The notes: generated by a model from the sequence alone, not told the origin. Counted from the first letter of the stretch, positions 12,312-26,149 are shown. The stretch is DNA of 64,000 nt from Ampelomyces quisqualis (GCA_018398575.1 JAGTXZ010000006.1:868001-932000); one strand, 5' to 3'. Numbers and translations are program-made.

Positions 12312-14380
12312 GTAATACTTGCGTACACAGAGTTAGCAGTAGTAAACAGTTTAGAACTGTCTATATTATTCTTCTTGCCTATAAGATAGTGCTAGTTTAA
12401 GAAGTTCTTATTATCTTGCAGTCTACTAAGCGCTAGGGAAATAAAAATAAGTATCTTGTAGAGACCTTTCTCTATTAGTGTACCTAAGAGGGCCTAGGCC
12501 TTTTACTAATAACTATAGTTCTTAACTTAAATAGTCTTGTATAAGTTGCCTATAATAGTATTCTTAGATTTATAGTTATAGAACTTGTTAAAGATAATAC
12601 GTTCTTATATTACTACGTAGCTAAGAATATTAAAGGCGTTTATTGCGCTTACTTTGCTACCTCTTAATAATATTTTGCGTGTAGTTATAAGTCTTATAGT
12701 TTAGTATTTATTAAGTACGCGTTTTACTAATATTGTGTAGCTATATACAATTATAAATCAGCTAGCAGATAGTGCTAGATAGTGCGCAGTTACACTTAGG
12801 TAGACTTTTAGTATATAGTATTCTTAGATATACTACAGAACTATCTCTATATACTTCTTACTATTCTTTATAAATTTACGCAGTAGGACGTTTTAGTTAA
12901 ACGCTGCAAGGTACTATTTAACTTATAGATTAATCCTTATCTCTATTTCTTTATCTACTATTAGTACGCCTATACCTTGTAGGAAGGTATTATCTATAAA
13001 GTAGATATAGAGCGCAAGAGAGTCTTTTAGGTTGCACTATTTAGATTTGCGGAGGCCTATAGTAATAATTTTAGCCTTCTATGCAGCTAGTGCGCAGCTC
13101 TATTTGCTTACTATAGATGCTACTAACTATAGCTCTTTTAGTATTAAAGGGTTTTTTTTGTATATATATAAGAATATCTGTTAGTCTGTTATAAAGCACT
13201 GTTCTTAACTATTGTCTTTAGCTCTATATTAACTAGTTTTATTCTTTAATTAGTCTTCTTACACTTTAGTCTAGTTCTTAAAGTGCGTATACCCTATAAT
13301 TATTATAAGTATAGCTAATCTTATTTTCCTTATACCTATTATATTCTTAAATATACTACTATTGTCTAAAGATAGCTCTTTTTTGTAAAGTATGTAGGCC
13401 TCTATTAGTTAGTATACTATAAATAGGACTATTAGTCCCTATAATAAATATAGTATTATAGGCGCGTTATCCTTAAAGTCTTCTAGTAGAGATCTAAAGA
13501 AGTTAGCTGCTTTCTGCTATTTGTTCTCTTAGTAGTATTCTATTACTACTCTAATTTAAGCTTACAATTTATCTACTATCCTATCTTACATATTAGTTGC
13601 GTAGATTATAGTTATAAGCTTTCTATAGTGCACTTACCTTGCGTTTAGTAAGGCTTAAAGCTATAGCCTTTCTTCTAACGCAAGTTGTTTTACTAACTAG
13701 AGCTCTTTATCCTTATCTCTATTACCTTTATTATACTCTTCTTATTCTTCTTTACTACTAGAGTAGGTATCTTCTTTTAGCAACCTCTATTATTTCTTTA
13801 TAGTACTCTTGTATTTCTGTCTAAGTGTAGTAATTAGTGTAGATATTACGTTGTTTTATATTTACGCAGCATCTTTATCTCTACTTCCCTCTACTTTCTT
13901 TATAGTACTATTATTCTACTCTTTTAGGCGCTTAATTTTAGTAGTTAGAGTCTTAATACGTATGTCTAGGCTGTTATTCTTCTTCTTCTTGCTCCTACTC
14001 TATCTGTTAAAGCGTTTGCTACTATTTGCTTTAGGTCTTATTAATAGTTTACAGGCTAGGTCTACTAGCGCTCTTATTATCTTTTATTATTTATAGTTAT
14101 TGTCTTTAGTGTTGTTATTAAGCTCTAAGCAGAGGCGCCTTTGCCTCTTGTCTTTAGTAGTACTTACTAGGTTTATAATGTTGCTGTTACTGCCTAAAGT
14201 AAAGTACACTATATTATATAGTTAGCTATTATTATTTATATACTATTCTAGGTTGTATTACTACTAGGCTTAACTTTATCTTATACTAGAGTCTAGTATT
14301 TAATTGCAACGCCCTTAAGGCTTCTTATCTTAACGTATAAGTTAACAGTTACAGCTAAATTATTATTGTTAGTAATTAGG
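12312..14380 (-). pseudogene. Truncated inverted copy of the unidentified long frame
   Basis: Reverse-complement copy of ~8,600-10,668. It lacks the C-terminal ~1.3 kb present in the left copy because pairing stops at 12,312. The open stretch at 13,809-14,096 on the plus strand is antisense to it: its predicted peptide is nearly the same as that of the 8,926-9,129 antisense frame, which is how the palindrome was first noticed. Identity is unknown. Confidence 0.5.
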
Positions 14381-15547
14381 CGCAGCGCTAACGCGTTAAA
14401 TATCTTTAAAGTCCTAACTATATACTAGTCTATAAATTTTAGTTGCAACAGGTATTTAACAAGTGTACTATATTTAAGATGTTATAGCTTTATCTTAAAG
14501 TTGCTATCTTTAAGCTACTATTAACGTATAGCTATTATTAGCCTTAAAAGCAGAAAGGTCTAGGCAGTTTAACAATGTACGCTGTCTATAATATAGATAT
14601 TAACGTTATTAAGTAACAGTTTAGTTGTTATTATAGTAAGGCCTATTAGCTAGGTTACTAAAGTAGTAGAAGAACTTAAGACTACTAATACTAACTACGT
14701 GCGTTCTAGTTCTAAGTTTACAAGTGTTAGCTATCTTTCTATGTGTTTAGCTTTAACTTTGTTGCTATAGTCTTAAATTTCTAAGATTATCTTCTTCTAT
14801 ACAGCGCCAGCTGTTGCCTTATAGAATTCCCTTAGTATACTACTATTAGTTAGTCTAAGGCATATAGTATACTTAAGCTATTTATCTGTTGTTAGGCCGC
14901 GTATTATCTTTAGGTAGTTAGCCTATAAGTATACCTGTTTAATCTTGTTATATATGTTCTTATACCAGATAAAATCTATTATCTCTTTAACCTATATACG
15001 CTAGTCTACTATATTAATATTGTAGCCTATTCTTACAATTACCTATAATACGTTATTAGTAGTTATTGTCTTTGCATTACTTATGTACTATTTATTTAAT
15101 TAAGGTAGCTACTACTTATACTTATTGTTATAATCTTATAACGCGCGCATTATATAATATATTACGCGTAACAGTTAAGAATAGTATAGGTAAGTGCAAG
15201 AATAGTAGAATAGCTACAGCTTAGTTAGTGTATATAGGTATACTTATATTATATACTTACTTATAATAGTATTATAATATACAGCGTAGTGTAGTAAACG
15301 TAATATAGAAAATTACGTATATTTGCGTTGCAGTACTATTATTATTATTATGTAGTTATAGTGCGTTTATAGTAGCAACGCAGCATTATATAGTTATAGT
15401 AGTAGGTTAAATTATAAGTATAGGTAAAAGTAAGCAGAGTTTTATTCTAGTATTATATAGCCTTTTACCTAGCGCTAACATATTATATTATATCTTTAAG
15501 GTAAGTAAAAGTGTATTTTAGAGGAGCGCCTCTTACTGCGTGTTATT

Positions 15548-15888
15548 CTTGGTGCAGCACTGTATAGTACTGTATAGCACTGTATAGCACTAAGCAAAAT
15601 TTTTACTTCTTAGTTTTTTATATTATAGTATAGGCAACTTACCTCTTGTATATTATAGTAGTAGCACTTTCTTTAGTCTAGCAAGTAAACTTAGCTAAAC
15701 CTACTAGTACTATTATAGTAGACAGGTCTACTATATAGTACTATAGAATACTGTATAGCACTAAGTAAAATTCTTACCTTTTATGTTTTTGTATTATAAT
15801 ATAAGCAACTTACCTCTTGTATATTATATTAGTAGCACTTTCTTTAGTCTAGTAAGCAAACTTAGCTAAACCTACTAGTGCTATTATA
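15548..15888. repeat. Two ~170-bp direct repeats (right arm)
   Basis: Inverted partner of 7,092-7,432, again with two adjacent copies ending in aaacctactagtactatt or a close variant. It supports colinearity of the arms; nothing else is encoded here. Confidence 0.7.
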
Positions 15889-16319
15889 GTAGACAAGTTA
15901 TATAACAAGGCTGCGTTAGAATATTTAAGTTATATACTAGTGTCTAGTAGTTTACGTAGAATTATAGAGAAGTTTTTTATGCGTCTGCAGTCCTGTTAGT
16001 AAGAGAAGCTATCTGTTACCTTTTATTTCTTTGCACTATATTGTTCTATTATAATTCTATATTGTCTGTTAGTGTATTTAACGCTCTAGACTGTGTGCTA
16101 TTAGCGTAGACAGTAGTTAATAGATCTCTATAGTACACGCAGCTTACAGCTAGCAAGGAAGTGTACAGCAGCCTACTTCTATTATATATTTTAACGTTAG
16201 TTTAAGACGTTTATATTTTTAACTAGATAATTCTGCCTTATATTCTATAGATTTATTTATAAGAAGATTAGTTTTCTCTTTTTAACGCTAAGTTTGCTGT
16301 TAATATAGTAGTATTCCTT

Positions 16320-18440
16320 TGTTTAGGTATTTTCTCTTAGTATTAGCAACTAATATTGCAAAATGTATAGTACACAGTATTTTATAAAGAATACTATTGT
16401 TGTCTATTGTCTTATATTCTTGTATAATAGCCTTGTCTCTTATTAATATATCTTGTAGTATAGTATCTTTGCTTAGTGCTAGTATACTAGAGTACTTAAC
16501 TTCCTACGCTACTGTCCTGCCTAGATGTTACTATGCGTATATAATTTTTTAACAACCCTACTCTTTTAGTTGCATAGATTGTGTGCTACTGCTTTAGATT
16601 ATTAATCTAGTCTTTAGCTTAATATAGTTAGTGCTAAGTAATTATTCTTTAATTTTAGTATTTGCTAGGCTAATATTATCTAGTTATTTTAGTTAATGCA
16701 CTAGCTAAAATACTAGAGATTGCAGGCTCTATAAGATAATTTGTGTAATAGCTATTCTTGTTTTAGTTAAGTATAGTATTGTTACGCTTTTCTAACTATA
16801 ACTATACTATAATATTACTCTTGGTTTTTACACTTGCAGACAGCCTAGCGTTATCTTATTTTAGGTATATAGCATTCTTGTGTTTATATTAGCGCAGTCT
16901 TACTACCTAGTTGCGTATATATTTTTAGCGTCTATCTTACAGCTCTATAGCTATCTATTTTATAGTTACTTATTATAGTACTTTTAGCTTGTTAATATAT
17001 TGCCTATTGTTTATAGTAAACTTTTACTAACCTATGTATACTTGCAGTTAATCTATTATGTCTATTGCTTTACAGTATAATAGTCTAGGAAGCAACAGTA
17101 CCTTATAGTTCTCTTCTATCTTATTTAGGCTATATATTACAATAATATAGTCTAAGAAGTAGGCTAGATCTTTATAGTTAGGATTGCGCTCTTTAAGTAA
17201 CTTAATAAAGCTTTTAACGTCTATACTATTAACAACACATATGTCTTTAAGCTAGTTAACTAAATTATTAAGCTTATAGTAGGTCTTTTAGAAGTTAGCT
17301 ATATATAGCTGTAGGCTGTAGTACATGTTTAGATATGTTAAGATCTGCTAGCTACTATATATAGTCTTAGCTCTTATCTTATTATACTACGCGCAATATC
17401 TCTAGTAAATAGCGTAGATAATATTTATTATCTTAGTAGAATATTTGCTTATTATGCTTTTCTCTACTATAAAGTGTAAGAAATAGGCGTAGACTTTAGC
17501 CTTCTATGCGCAAGTAATACCTTAGTCTATTAGTTAGTATAATATTATACTACCTGTAGGTAAGAATATAACTCTGTTATATTAGTAAGCATTATAACCT
17601 CTATTGCTATAATAAGCCTGTAGTATATTAACACTATATATACTAAATATTCTGCAGTAATTAGCAGCTTATCTAAAGCTTAGCTACTGCGTGTTTGTAA
17701 GGTAAGAACCTGTTAATTAGTAACAATACTTGTCTATTTATGTAGTTATTAAACTATTTTAGCTATTCTAGCATAATGTTAGTGTCTATCTAGGTAGAAT
17801 TATTGTCTTAATAGACATAACTAAGACTGTAAATATTTAGGTTCTTCTTACTATTTATATAAGTTATGTAGTTTAAGAATTCTATAAACTATAGAAGTAC
17901 TTAGTCTAAGCTATCTACGTTTATGCACAGCACACTAGTTATATACTTTTTGTCTAGTCTAGGTCTAGCTTCTAGATTATCTGCTAACGTGTATTAGGGT
18001 AAGTGTTTTTAGTATATACTAGCCTTATCTATGTTGTATAAATCCTTAGGCGCGTATCTACTTACTACGTTACAAATCTCTTCTATTATAAGCTTAGTAT
18101 CTTTAACTGTTATACTGCTATAGTTGCCTACTATTTTTGCAAACTGTTTATATAACTACACGCTGTATTATTGTTTATATATAGTAAGCTATCTATTATT
18201 AAACTCTAGTATTTTGCAGCTGTTGTATTTAGGCAGCTGTTGCCAAAGTTAACGTATAGTTTTGCAAATTATATTGTTAGTAATATTAACGCAGGCTGCC
18301 TGCAACTCTATATACTAGTTATTTAGAGCTGCCTTAAAAGTTTTCTATTGCAGACGCCTATTATGCGCGTAGTTATAGCTAGTGTATTTAGTTTTGTTAC
18401 TGTCTAGGTGTTCTTGCGTTGTTAAGAGGATATTAGTTAT
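16320..18440 (-). pseudogene. RIP-degraded pogo/Tigger (DDE_1) transposase, right arm
   Basis: Inverted copy of 4,540-6,660 (coordinate sum 22,980); for example 17,241-17,260 is the reverse complement of 5,720-5,739. It carries the same domain order, with a partly different set of C-to-T and G-to-A changes. No intact frame survives. Having both copies helps infer the ancestral sequence, because a position mutated in one arm is often intact in the other. Confidence 0.8.
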
Positions 18441-18826
18441 ATTATTTAGTTACACATAGCAGTAAAAGGCTCTAGTAGCCTATATAGTAAGTTGTTATAG
18501 TATTAAATACAGAAATAATGCCTTGTATTTGCAAACCTTAACACGTTCTATAATAGTCTAGGCATAACTATATTACTAGTTAGGCGTTAGACTTTAACTT
18601 ATCTATAAACTAGATAATATAGGCTTAATGTTGTAGTAGCAGAATAACTATAGAAACTAGATATATTTACAATAAGCAATCTACTATCTAATATAGTAAA
18701 GACAATACACTTGCGTATGCTAATACTCTAGTAGCTACTTATAGCATTTAATATAAAACAAAATCTAAACTTAGCCTTAAACCTATGCTAGTATTATTGT
18801 AGCACTAATTAGTTGCTCTAGGTGCT

Positions 18827-19231
18827 TATTACAGTAGATAGCTTGCAATTAACGCTAATAGTACTTTCTAGTAGATAATAGTTATAGACAGTGCAACGCA
18901 ACTGTAGCTGCTAGTTATTAAAAAAGCCTACTGTAGTAGTAGGTCGCGTGTAGCACTAGCAGTATTCTCTAGTAGATAATAGTTACTAATAGTGTAACGC
19001 AACTATAGCTACTAGTAGTTAAAAGAGCCTACTATAGTAGTAGGTAGCGTATAGCACTAGTAGTATTTTCTAGTAAACAACAGTTACTAACAGTGCAACG
19101 CAACTATAGCTACTAGTTATTAAAAGAGCCTGCTGTAGTAGTAGGTAGCGTATAGCACTAGTAGTATTCTCTAGTAAATAACAGTTACTAATAGTACAAC
19201 GCAACTATAGCTGCTAGTTGTTAGAAGAGCC
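18827..19231. repeat. Tandem repeat, 101-bp unit, 4 copies (right arm)
   Basis: Unit boundaries marked by agcct fall at about 18,925, 19,026, 19,127 and 19,228, 101 bp apart, with a first diverged unit before 18,925. The left arm has three copies. The extra unit is the only net length difference found between the arms. Confidence 0.9.
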
Positions 19232-19829
19232 TAATTATAGAGATTAATGCGTTTAAAGTGTTTACTGCCTTATATACTATACACAAGATTTATAAAGTAT
19301 TACGCGTTACCTCTTATATATATTCTTCTCTGCTAAGCGTCTCCAAGACAAATAAATGCAGGCCTGTTATTTTAATTTATACAAGTGTCCTTTAAAGTCT
19401 TAGTTGTACTTACTAGCGTAGTAGGTATCCTTTTTGTTACTAGCTAGCAGCATCTTAGTATAAATAAGTTTAATGCGCGTAACTTCTTTGCGTTAATAGA
19501 AGTTCTTAAAGCTATAATAAAGCTTAGTAACAATAGAGGACTTAATGTTATGTAAGTTATAGTTAGAATATCTTAATATCCAGACGTTAGGTTACTACTT
19601 ATAGGGTCTAACAGAAATGTATTATATATAGTATAAGAGAGGTTACAGCTGCTTAGGTAGGCTTTGCTATTAAAGAGCCTAATAAGAGTGCTAGAATAGA
19701 GATATCCTAACAAACAACTGCAACTCTATATTGTCCTTAATTTTTGCCTATAATAATATATAGACAAAAGTATGTAAATTATAGTTGTATCTCTAATATC
19801 TTCTAGTTACCTAACAGTATAAGAATTGC

Positions 19830-20461
19830 GTTCTTAAGTTAGGCTAAGTTATTAATATATATTATAGGATATAACAAAGTTATTGCAACAATAGCGCTCT
19901 TAAGTTAGGCTAAGTTATTAATATTTGCACTAGGATACTATTATAGTTATTATTGTAGAGATTCTTGCTTTTAAACACACTATAAGGTATCTTAGTTAAG
20001 TAATAGTGTTGCAGGACATAACAAAGTTATTGCAACAACAGCAATCTTAAGTTAGGCTAAGTTATTAATGTGCGCACTAGGATACTATTATAGCTGTTGT
20101 TATAGAGATCCTTGCTTTTAAACACGCTATAAGGTATCTTAGTTAAGTAATAGTATTGCAGGATATAACAAAGTTATTACAATAACAGCGCTTTTAAGTT
20201 AGGCTAAGTTATTAATATGCGCATTAGAATGCTATTATAGCTATTATTGTAAAGATCTTTACTTTTAAACACGCTATAAGGTATCTTAGTTAAGTAATAG
20301 TATTGTAGGATATAACAAAGTTGTTGCAACAACAGCACTTTTAAGTTAGGCTAAGTTATTAATATACGCTCTAGGATGCTATTATAGCTATTATTATAGA
20401 GATTCTTGTTGTTAAACACGTTATAAGGTATCTTAGTTAAGCTACAATATCTAAACAGCTA
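19830..20461. repeat. Tandem repeat, 147-bp unit (right arm)
   Basis: Inverted partner of the block at 2,620-3,255. Units carry cttaagttaggctaagttatt near 19,895, 20,043, 20,190 and 20,337. Same number of units as in the left arm. Confidence 0.88.
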
Positions 20462-20720
20462 CTAAAGAGTCTATCTAAGACATAAATTTACTTCTATACT
20501 AGTAGGCTAAGAAGTAGCGCAGGTGTAGTACTAACAACATAGTAAAGCTTAGTTTTAGATTTTTAAACTACATAAACATATAGACGTAATAGGTATAGTT
20601 TTAGTTTTATAAGAATAAAAATATAATAAAAGATTAAGTCTCTTAGACTTATAAAGAATATATATACAAAGATAGTAATATTAAATTAAGAGTATAAATT
20701 ACGTGTTAAGAAGCAGCTAC

Positions 20721-21030
20721 ATACATAAGCATATAGGTAAATTTATCTCTAGTTTTAAGGTTAGAAAAGTATAAGAAGGTGCAAGTGTATAATAAATAAA
20801 AATAATACTAAGTTCTATATATATTTTAACAAAAGACTGTTACTTTAACTCTAAGACTAGAGACATATAGGTAAATTTATCTCTAGTTTTAAGGTTAGGA
20901 AAGTATAAGAAGGTGCAAGTGTATAATAAATAAAAATAATACTAAGTTCTGTATATATTTTAACAAAAGACTGTTACCTTAACTCTAAGACTAGAGACAC
21001 ATAGATAAATTTATCTCTAGTTTTAAGGTT
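20721..21030. repeat. Tandem repeat, 134-bp unit (right arm)
   Basis: Inverted partner of 2,051-2,360. The sequence aatttatctctagttttaa recurs three times, 134 bp apart. No coding potential. Confidence 0.88.
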
Positions 21031-22349
21031 AAGAAAACGTATATATAGTAAGAGGCAGAAAGTAGCTAGCTAGTAAGGCTATTATATACTCTATTAGCGC
21101 TAATAGTTTAAGAGTAAGCAGCACGTAGATACATTTAATATATAGTAGTTTATTAACAGTCTTTGTTACTATTTAGCTTTTGTTATATTTGCATATTAGA
21201 GCAAGTTAGAACAGTAGTCTCTAGTAGACAACTATCCTATACTATGCTAGAGAAAGAATATGAATTAGATCTGCAGGTATTTTAAAACTAGAAAAGATTA
21301 AATATACTAGCTGCTTAGAACATTAGTTAACACTATATATAAATTATACTTATTATTTCTTACTATTAAGTAATTACCTACGCCTATTACTAGTCTTACC
21401 TATAGTATATATAGTACACTATTCTACCTGCTTCTATCTATACTAAGCCTAGCTACCTTAGTACAAGTTGTATATTAGGCTACTAGAGCTACTAGTCTAT
21501 TTTTTTTATACTTTTAAACCTTGTACGTGTCTATTTGCAGGTATACTTACCTTTTTAGGTATTTAGGTTCTACTATATATATTCTAAACGCGCAGTAACT
21601 TGTTTATTCTAGAGTGTTAATATTTTTTAGCGTAAAGATTATTATTAATATTAATCTTTATTAAGCTGTGTTAGCTAGCCTAACTAATCTAGTTATTAAC
21701 AAGTAAGCTCTAGTGTAATAACATAATAGTTGTTAGAGTAATAAGAAACATTAAAGGAAAAAAAAATATTAGTTGTTACGCCTACAACTATTAGTATAGT
21801 TCTGTACACAAGTTAGGTACCTATTAGCTATAGTAGACTTTAGTAGACTACTATAAACAACAGACTGTGCAGCACAAGATAGATACTGCTAGTAACTACC
21901 TTAACACTACATAACTAATATTAATACTATTTTTGCATACTTAGTCTCTTTATATTTACACTACAAAGTTATACACAAATAAATTAGTAATAGATTATAT
22001 ATGCATACTGTATAGCTTTTACACTAAGACGTACGCAGGACTTGTTAAACACAGTACTTAATACTAGACGCATCACTACCTGTTACTTAACAATACACTA
22101 GTTATAACTCCTAACACTATAATATAGTAGCACAGCTCTAATAGCTGTAACACAATAGATACTACTTTAGATAACACAGTACCTACTTTATACAGCAACA
22201 CCTTATGTAAACGCAACTACACTCTAGCTAAACATAAAGTAATAGAGTAGATAGGCCTAATATTAGCGTCTATACAAGGATAAGATAAGCTGTTTAAGAC
22301 AGTAAGTAGACAGCACGCTAGTAAACCCTTTAGTTTAGAAATAGTAGAC

Positions 22350-25150
22350 GCAAAGTAGTAGGCTACACATAGCTAAACAGTATACGCGTGCTAACACTAA
22401 TAGAAATAACATAGTAGAGCCCTTTAGTTTTCTTTTTGCACTAGCGTTTGTATTGTAGCTACAAAGAATAAAATACACATTAGGTAATACTAACAGCCTC
22501 TTTACTAACACACAGCTACATAAGCTACATTTACAGCTGCAGTTCTAATTAGAGTACTAGTAGCAGTAGGCTATATTAAACATTTAATCTAGGCTACAAG
22601 ATAACGTATAGATATAAGAGAACGTAGTAATTACATCTAGGTTACTAAACCTCTAACCTAACTAATATATATTTATATACTAGGATATTATATTACAGAT
22701 TACTTTTATACTTAGTTATTGCCTATTTACTAACAAGATAGTTTACGCACCTAGCTATTCTTTTACAAGTACGCCTAACAAACCTATAAGAGTATATTAC
22801 AAACTACACTTAGAGGATTAGTAGTAGTTAATATAATAGCGCTTGCTAGATAGTGCAACCCTTATGCTAGTTATACTAGTAGTAGACAAAATATAGTTGT
22901 CTATAATATTTAGCAACGTAGCAGTATAGCTAATATATATTACTATTAGAAATCTTAACTATAAGGTATAACAACGCAGAATAACACCTAGGACACTACT
23001 AGCTAGATTTATCCTAACAGCTAAGCTCCTAGATCTTATTCTAAAGAGTAAAGTGTATTATTACTGTATAGGCAAACTATTGTTACGTAAGTACTAACTA
23101 CAGCGTTAATAACAAAAGGTTACTATAGAGGATAGATACTAACTAGCAACTACAGCACTTAAAGAGGCTGCTAAATACAGTATATAGCTAGAGTATACTA
23201 ACTAACAGACGCAATAGTATTACTTAACTATTTATACAATTCTAGCCAACTATAAAGAGCAAGTGCTACTAATAGGTATAAAGAAAAACAGACACTATAC
23301 TTAATGCATAGTACTACTAGACAAACAAGAGAACTTATGTAACAAATATCTATAGTAAATAGAAGAGTATATACGCTTACAATAGAGTTATTATCTTAAT
23401 AAAAGACATAAGAATTACGTTTATCTAGTAGAGTACTTTAGCTAGAATTACTACAACTTTAATATATATAAATTGTTAGCTATAGATATATTACATCTAC
23501 TACTTAAGAGGTTAGTTATAAAGATATTAGAATTTATAGAAGATATACTAATAGATATACACCCTAGACAAAAGAAGGGCTAGAATAGTGCTGCAGTTCT
23601 AGTAGCAGAAGATAACAGCTGTGCCTAGTTAAATAAAAGGTTTTGCTAGGTTAAGCATAACACTAGACTAAAACAGTTTAATAACAAGAGGGCTTTTATA
23701 GAAGTGTTACAGTAGACTAGCGCAGAACAAAAAGTAGTAATTCGCTAATTTGTAGCAGTAGTGTCCCCTCTACTAGCAACCAAGGCACTATATGCGTTGC
23801 ATTTTATCTAGGCTACGTGCAATCTACTAGTACTCTTATAATACAAGAGTTATAACAAAAACACGTTAGGGTATATATTGTTAGCTATTAAACAAATAGA
23901 TGTTCTGAAAGAAGAGTTTTAACCTTTTAGACAGACGTAAGGAGAAGAAAAGGATTTTAACTACTCTAAATAGCACGCGCTAACCTATATTATTAATAAT
24001 ATCTATATATATAAGGCCCTTAATAGCATATACACTAAAACAAATAGCAAGGCCTACTATATTACAATAGTAAAACAATTCTACCTAATAACAAATAAGA
24101 GAGATTTTCTTACGCAGATCTACTTCTACAACTCTAGACAGCTTGCGCTTATAGCATTTAAACACAAGATAGTTATAAACTAAAGTTAATAGTGCACTAC
24201 TACTAACTAGCGTAAGCACACCTTTACTACAAGTGTGTTAATAGTAATACTATTTAAACAACTTAGATAGTCTATACTAGGCATGTTACTAAATTCTATT
24301 ATACTGCCTCTTAGTAAGGTTACTATATATATTACGTTGCTAGACTTTACATATACTGCTGCAGTATTTGTCTAACACTACTGTTAGAAGGTAACTAGCT
24401 ACCTTATTACCCTATATAATAAAGACAGACAGGACTTTAACTCTTACTAGGTAAATAGAATAAATGTAAAAATATACTTCTTTATAAGATACTTAAGGCT
24501 ATTAGGTAAACGCTATAACAACTCTAAATATTACAAAGAAGATATTATGCAATACGCGCCTAACTAGTATAGGACTAGAAAATAGCGCAAAGATTATATA
24601 TAGGTGTAAGAGTTTAAATATAAAGACTATACGCAACTATCTTAGACTATTATAAACAGTAGAGCTATAGCTTAGGTGTACCTAATACTTATATTTATTA
24701 ACAACAAACACTAAGATAAGGACAGAAAGAAATATAAGTATATAGGTGCCTTCTGCAAGGTTATAGCGTTTAATAACAATAGTTAAATTAATAATACAAC
24801 AGAAATGCTAAGCGTACGCTACTGCACACACAGTATAAAGACTAAGTAACGTATATTACAAGTATTTAAGGTATATAACATAATAACTATTGTTTACCCT
24901 ATATACTTAGTACTAAAGGATCTACCTACACTTAATAATAAGGTCTCTGTTTCTTATTATATAAATAATTATATTAATTAGAATAAATATAATAGACTGT
25001 ATTCTTTTACGTTTAATTAAGACTAGACACGTATAGTGCAGAATTATAAACAAAAGTAAGTGTAGTAAGACAACTAGTATATAGTATTAGATATAGTAAA
25101 TAGAATTATATATCTAATAATAGCTCTACTATTACTTTAGCCTACCTAAT
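22350..25150 (+). pseudogene. RIP-degraded Plavaka-type transposase
   Basis: Reading TAA/TAG as CAA/CAG restores a frame with the typical order of fungal Plavaka transposases (CACTA/CMC superfamily). A block at ~22,850-23,040 resembles the ATLxPVILxSDKT...YLTIGN region. A DxLH-like block (IDILHLLLK) lies at ~23,480. Near 23,800-23,900 is ALHFIQAT followed by a stretch like the family's FIYLAQ..TL..L. At ~24,090-24,110 is ITNKRDFLTQIYFY, matching TNKRDFLxQM near the C-terminal end of the domain. The N-terminal part is inside the right palindrome arm; the rest lies beyond 23,080. The start and end are approximate. It is inactive. Confidence 0.75.
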
Positions 25151-26140
25151 AGAACGCAAACCTACTAACATAACAAGCGCTATAACACAAGACTATAGCG
25201 TAAGGCTACTAACGCAACCTCTTTACTATACACTATACACTACTACAAACGCGTAATAATAGTAACTCTTATCTACGTACGTAAGTATTACAGAGATATT
25301 GCAACAGTTACCTAGAATTACTAGTTAGTGCAGACAAGAGAATAGTACTACTATAGCAATACTAGACACAATTGTTAAAAGACAGTATATATAATATAAT
25401 GCAACTAACAGTAGAAGAATATAACTTAATATACTCTAACGTAGAATAAGAGATAAAAAGGTAGAAGATGCTAGGCTGTTCTTTATAGACAACTATAGTA
25501 AAAGAATACTTATAGTAAATTACAAGAGTAATTGCATTACAATAGAATAGACTACTATAAAACGCAGCTAACAGTTACTTTATCTAGACAATTATATACT
25601 TTACTGTCTAATATAACTACAACACAGCCTAATAGATACGCTTATAACAGAACAAAACTAAACTAAATAACAATTAGGAGTAAGCTTTGCTAGATAGAAA
25701 CTTGCGTAAAAAGATAATACAAACAGTTAACAAAGAGTTAAGTATAACATAAATTACTTCTAACATAATAACTATATTAGTGTTAAACACAACTAGAAAT
25801 AAGTATACTCTTATTAGGATAAACTAGCTGTTGCATATATACTACAATCTGCTAGCAATAGATAAGTATATTAATAACCTTAATTATAATTTGTTTATAC
25901 AGATATTAGAGCACAAATTAGGCTTTAAAAGTAAATACAACAGTATATATTACTACACAAAAGAGAGAGATAGATAGGCATAAATACAGATATCTATAAA
26001 GGCACGCTAGTATAGTGCATTACAAGAGACAGTTACATTAAAGATATACTAGGCATTATTTATAATTAAACTACAAATATAACTAGCATAGTAGTATACT
26101 AGATCTATACTAATAACTTACTAGGTAAATAGTTTTCTGC
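25150..26140 (+). other. RIP-degraded sequence, content unidentified
   Basis: A degenerate plus-strand frame interrupted by TAA/TAG can be followed over much of this stretch, but no motif I know is visible. It could be the 3' part of the Plavaka element or an independent relic. Confidence 0.3.
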
Positions 26141-26149
26141 GTATAAGGC

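Larger units (their letters stand above)
12312..23080 (-). repeat. Right arm of giant inverted repeat
   Basis: Reverse-complement partner of 1-10,668. Inner pairing stops at about 10,668/12,312: the bases on either side of this point no longer match. The outer pairing still holds at base 71/23,010 and is cut off only by the window edge. The arm is longer than the left one by one 101-bp tandem repeat unit. Both arms are heavily RIP-mutated, but at different sites, so they mutated at least partly independently after duplication. This argues against a simple assembly duplication. Confidence 0.9.

Noticed and set aside
8926..14096. Two similar hydrophobic peptides, 8,926-9,129 (-) and 13,809-14,096 (+)
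   Set aside because: They are antisense readings of the two inverted copies of a Lys/Glu-rich degraded frame. They are useful as a pointer to the palindrome but are not genes.
1..23080. Palindrome as an assembly artefact
   Set aside because: The arms differ at about 9% of sites in the sample examined, have different repeat unit numbers and an asymmetric loop, unlike a mirrored duplicate of one sequence. It still needs long-read confirmation.
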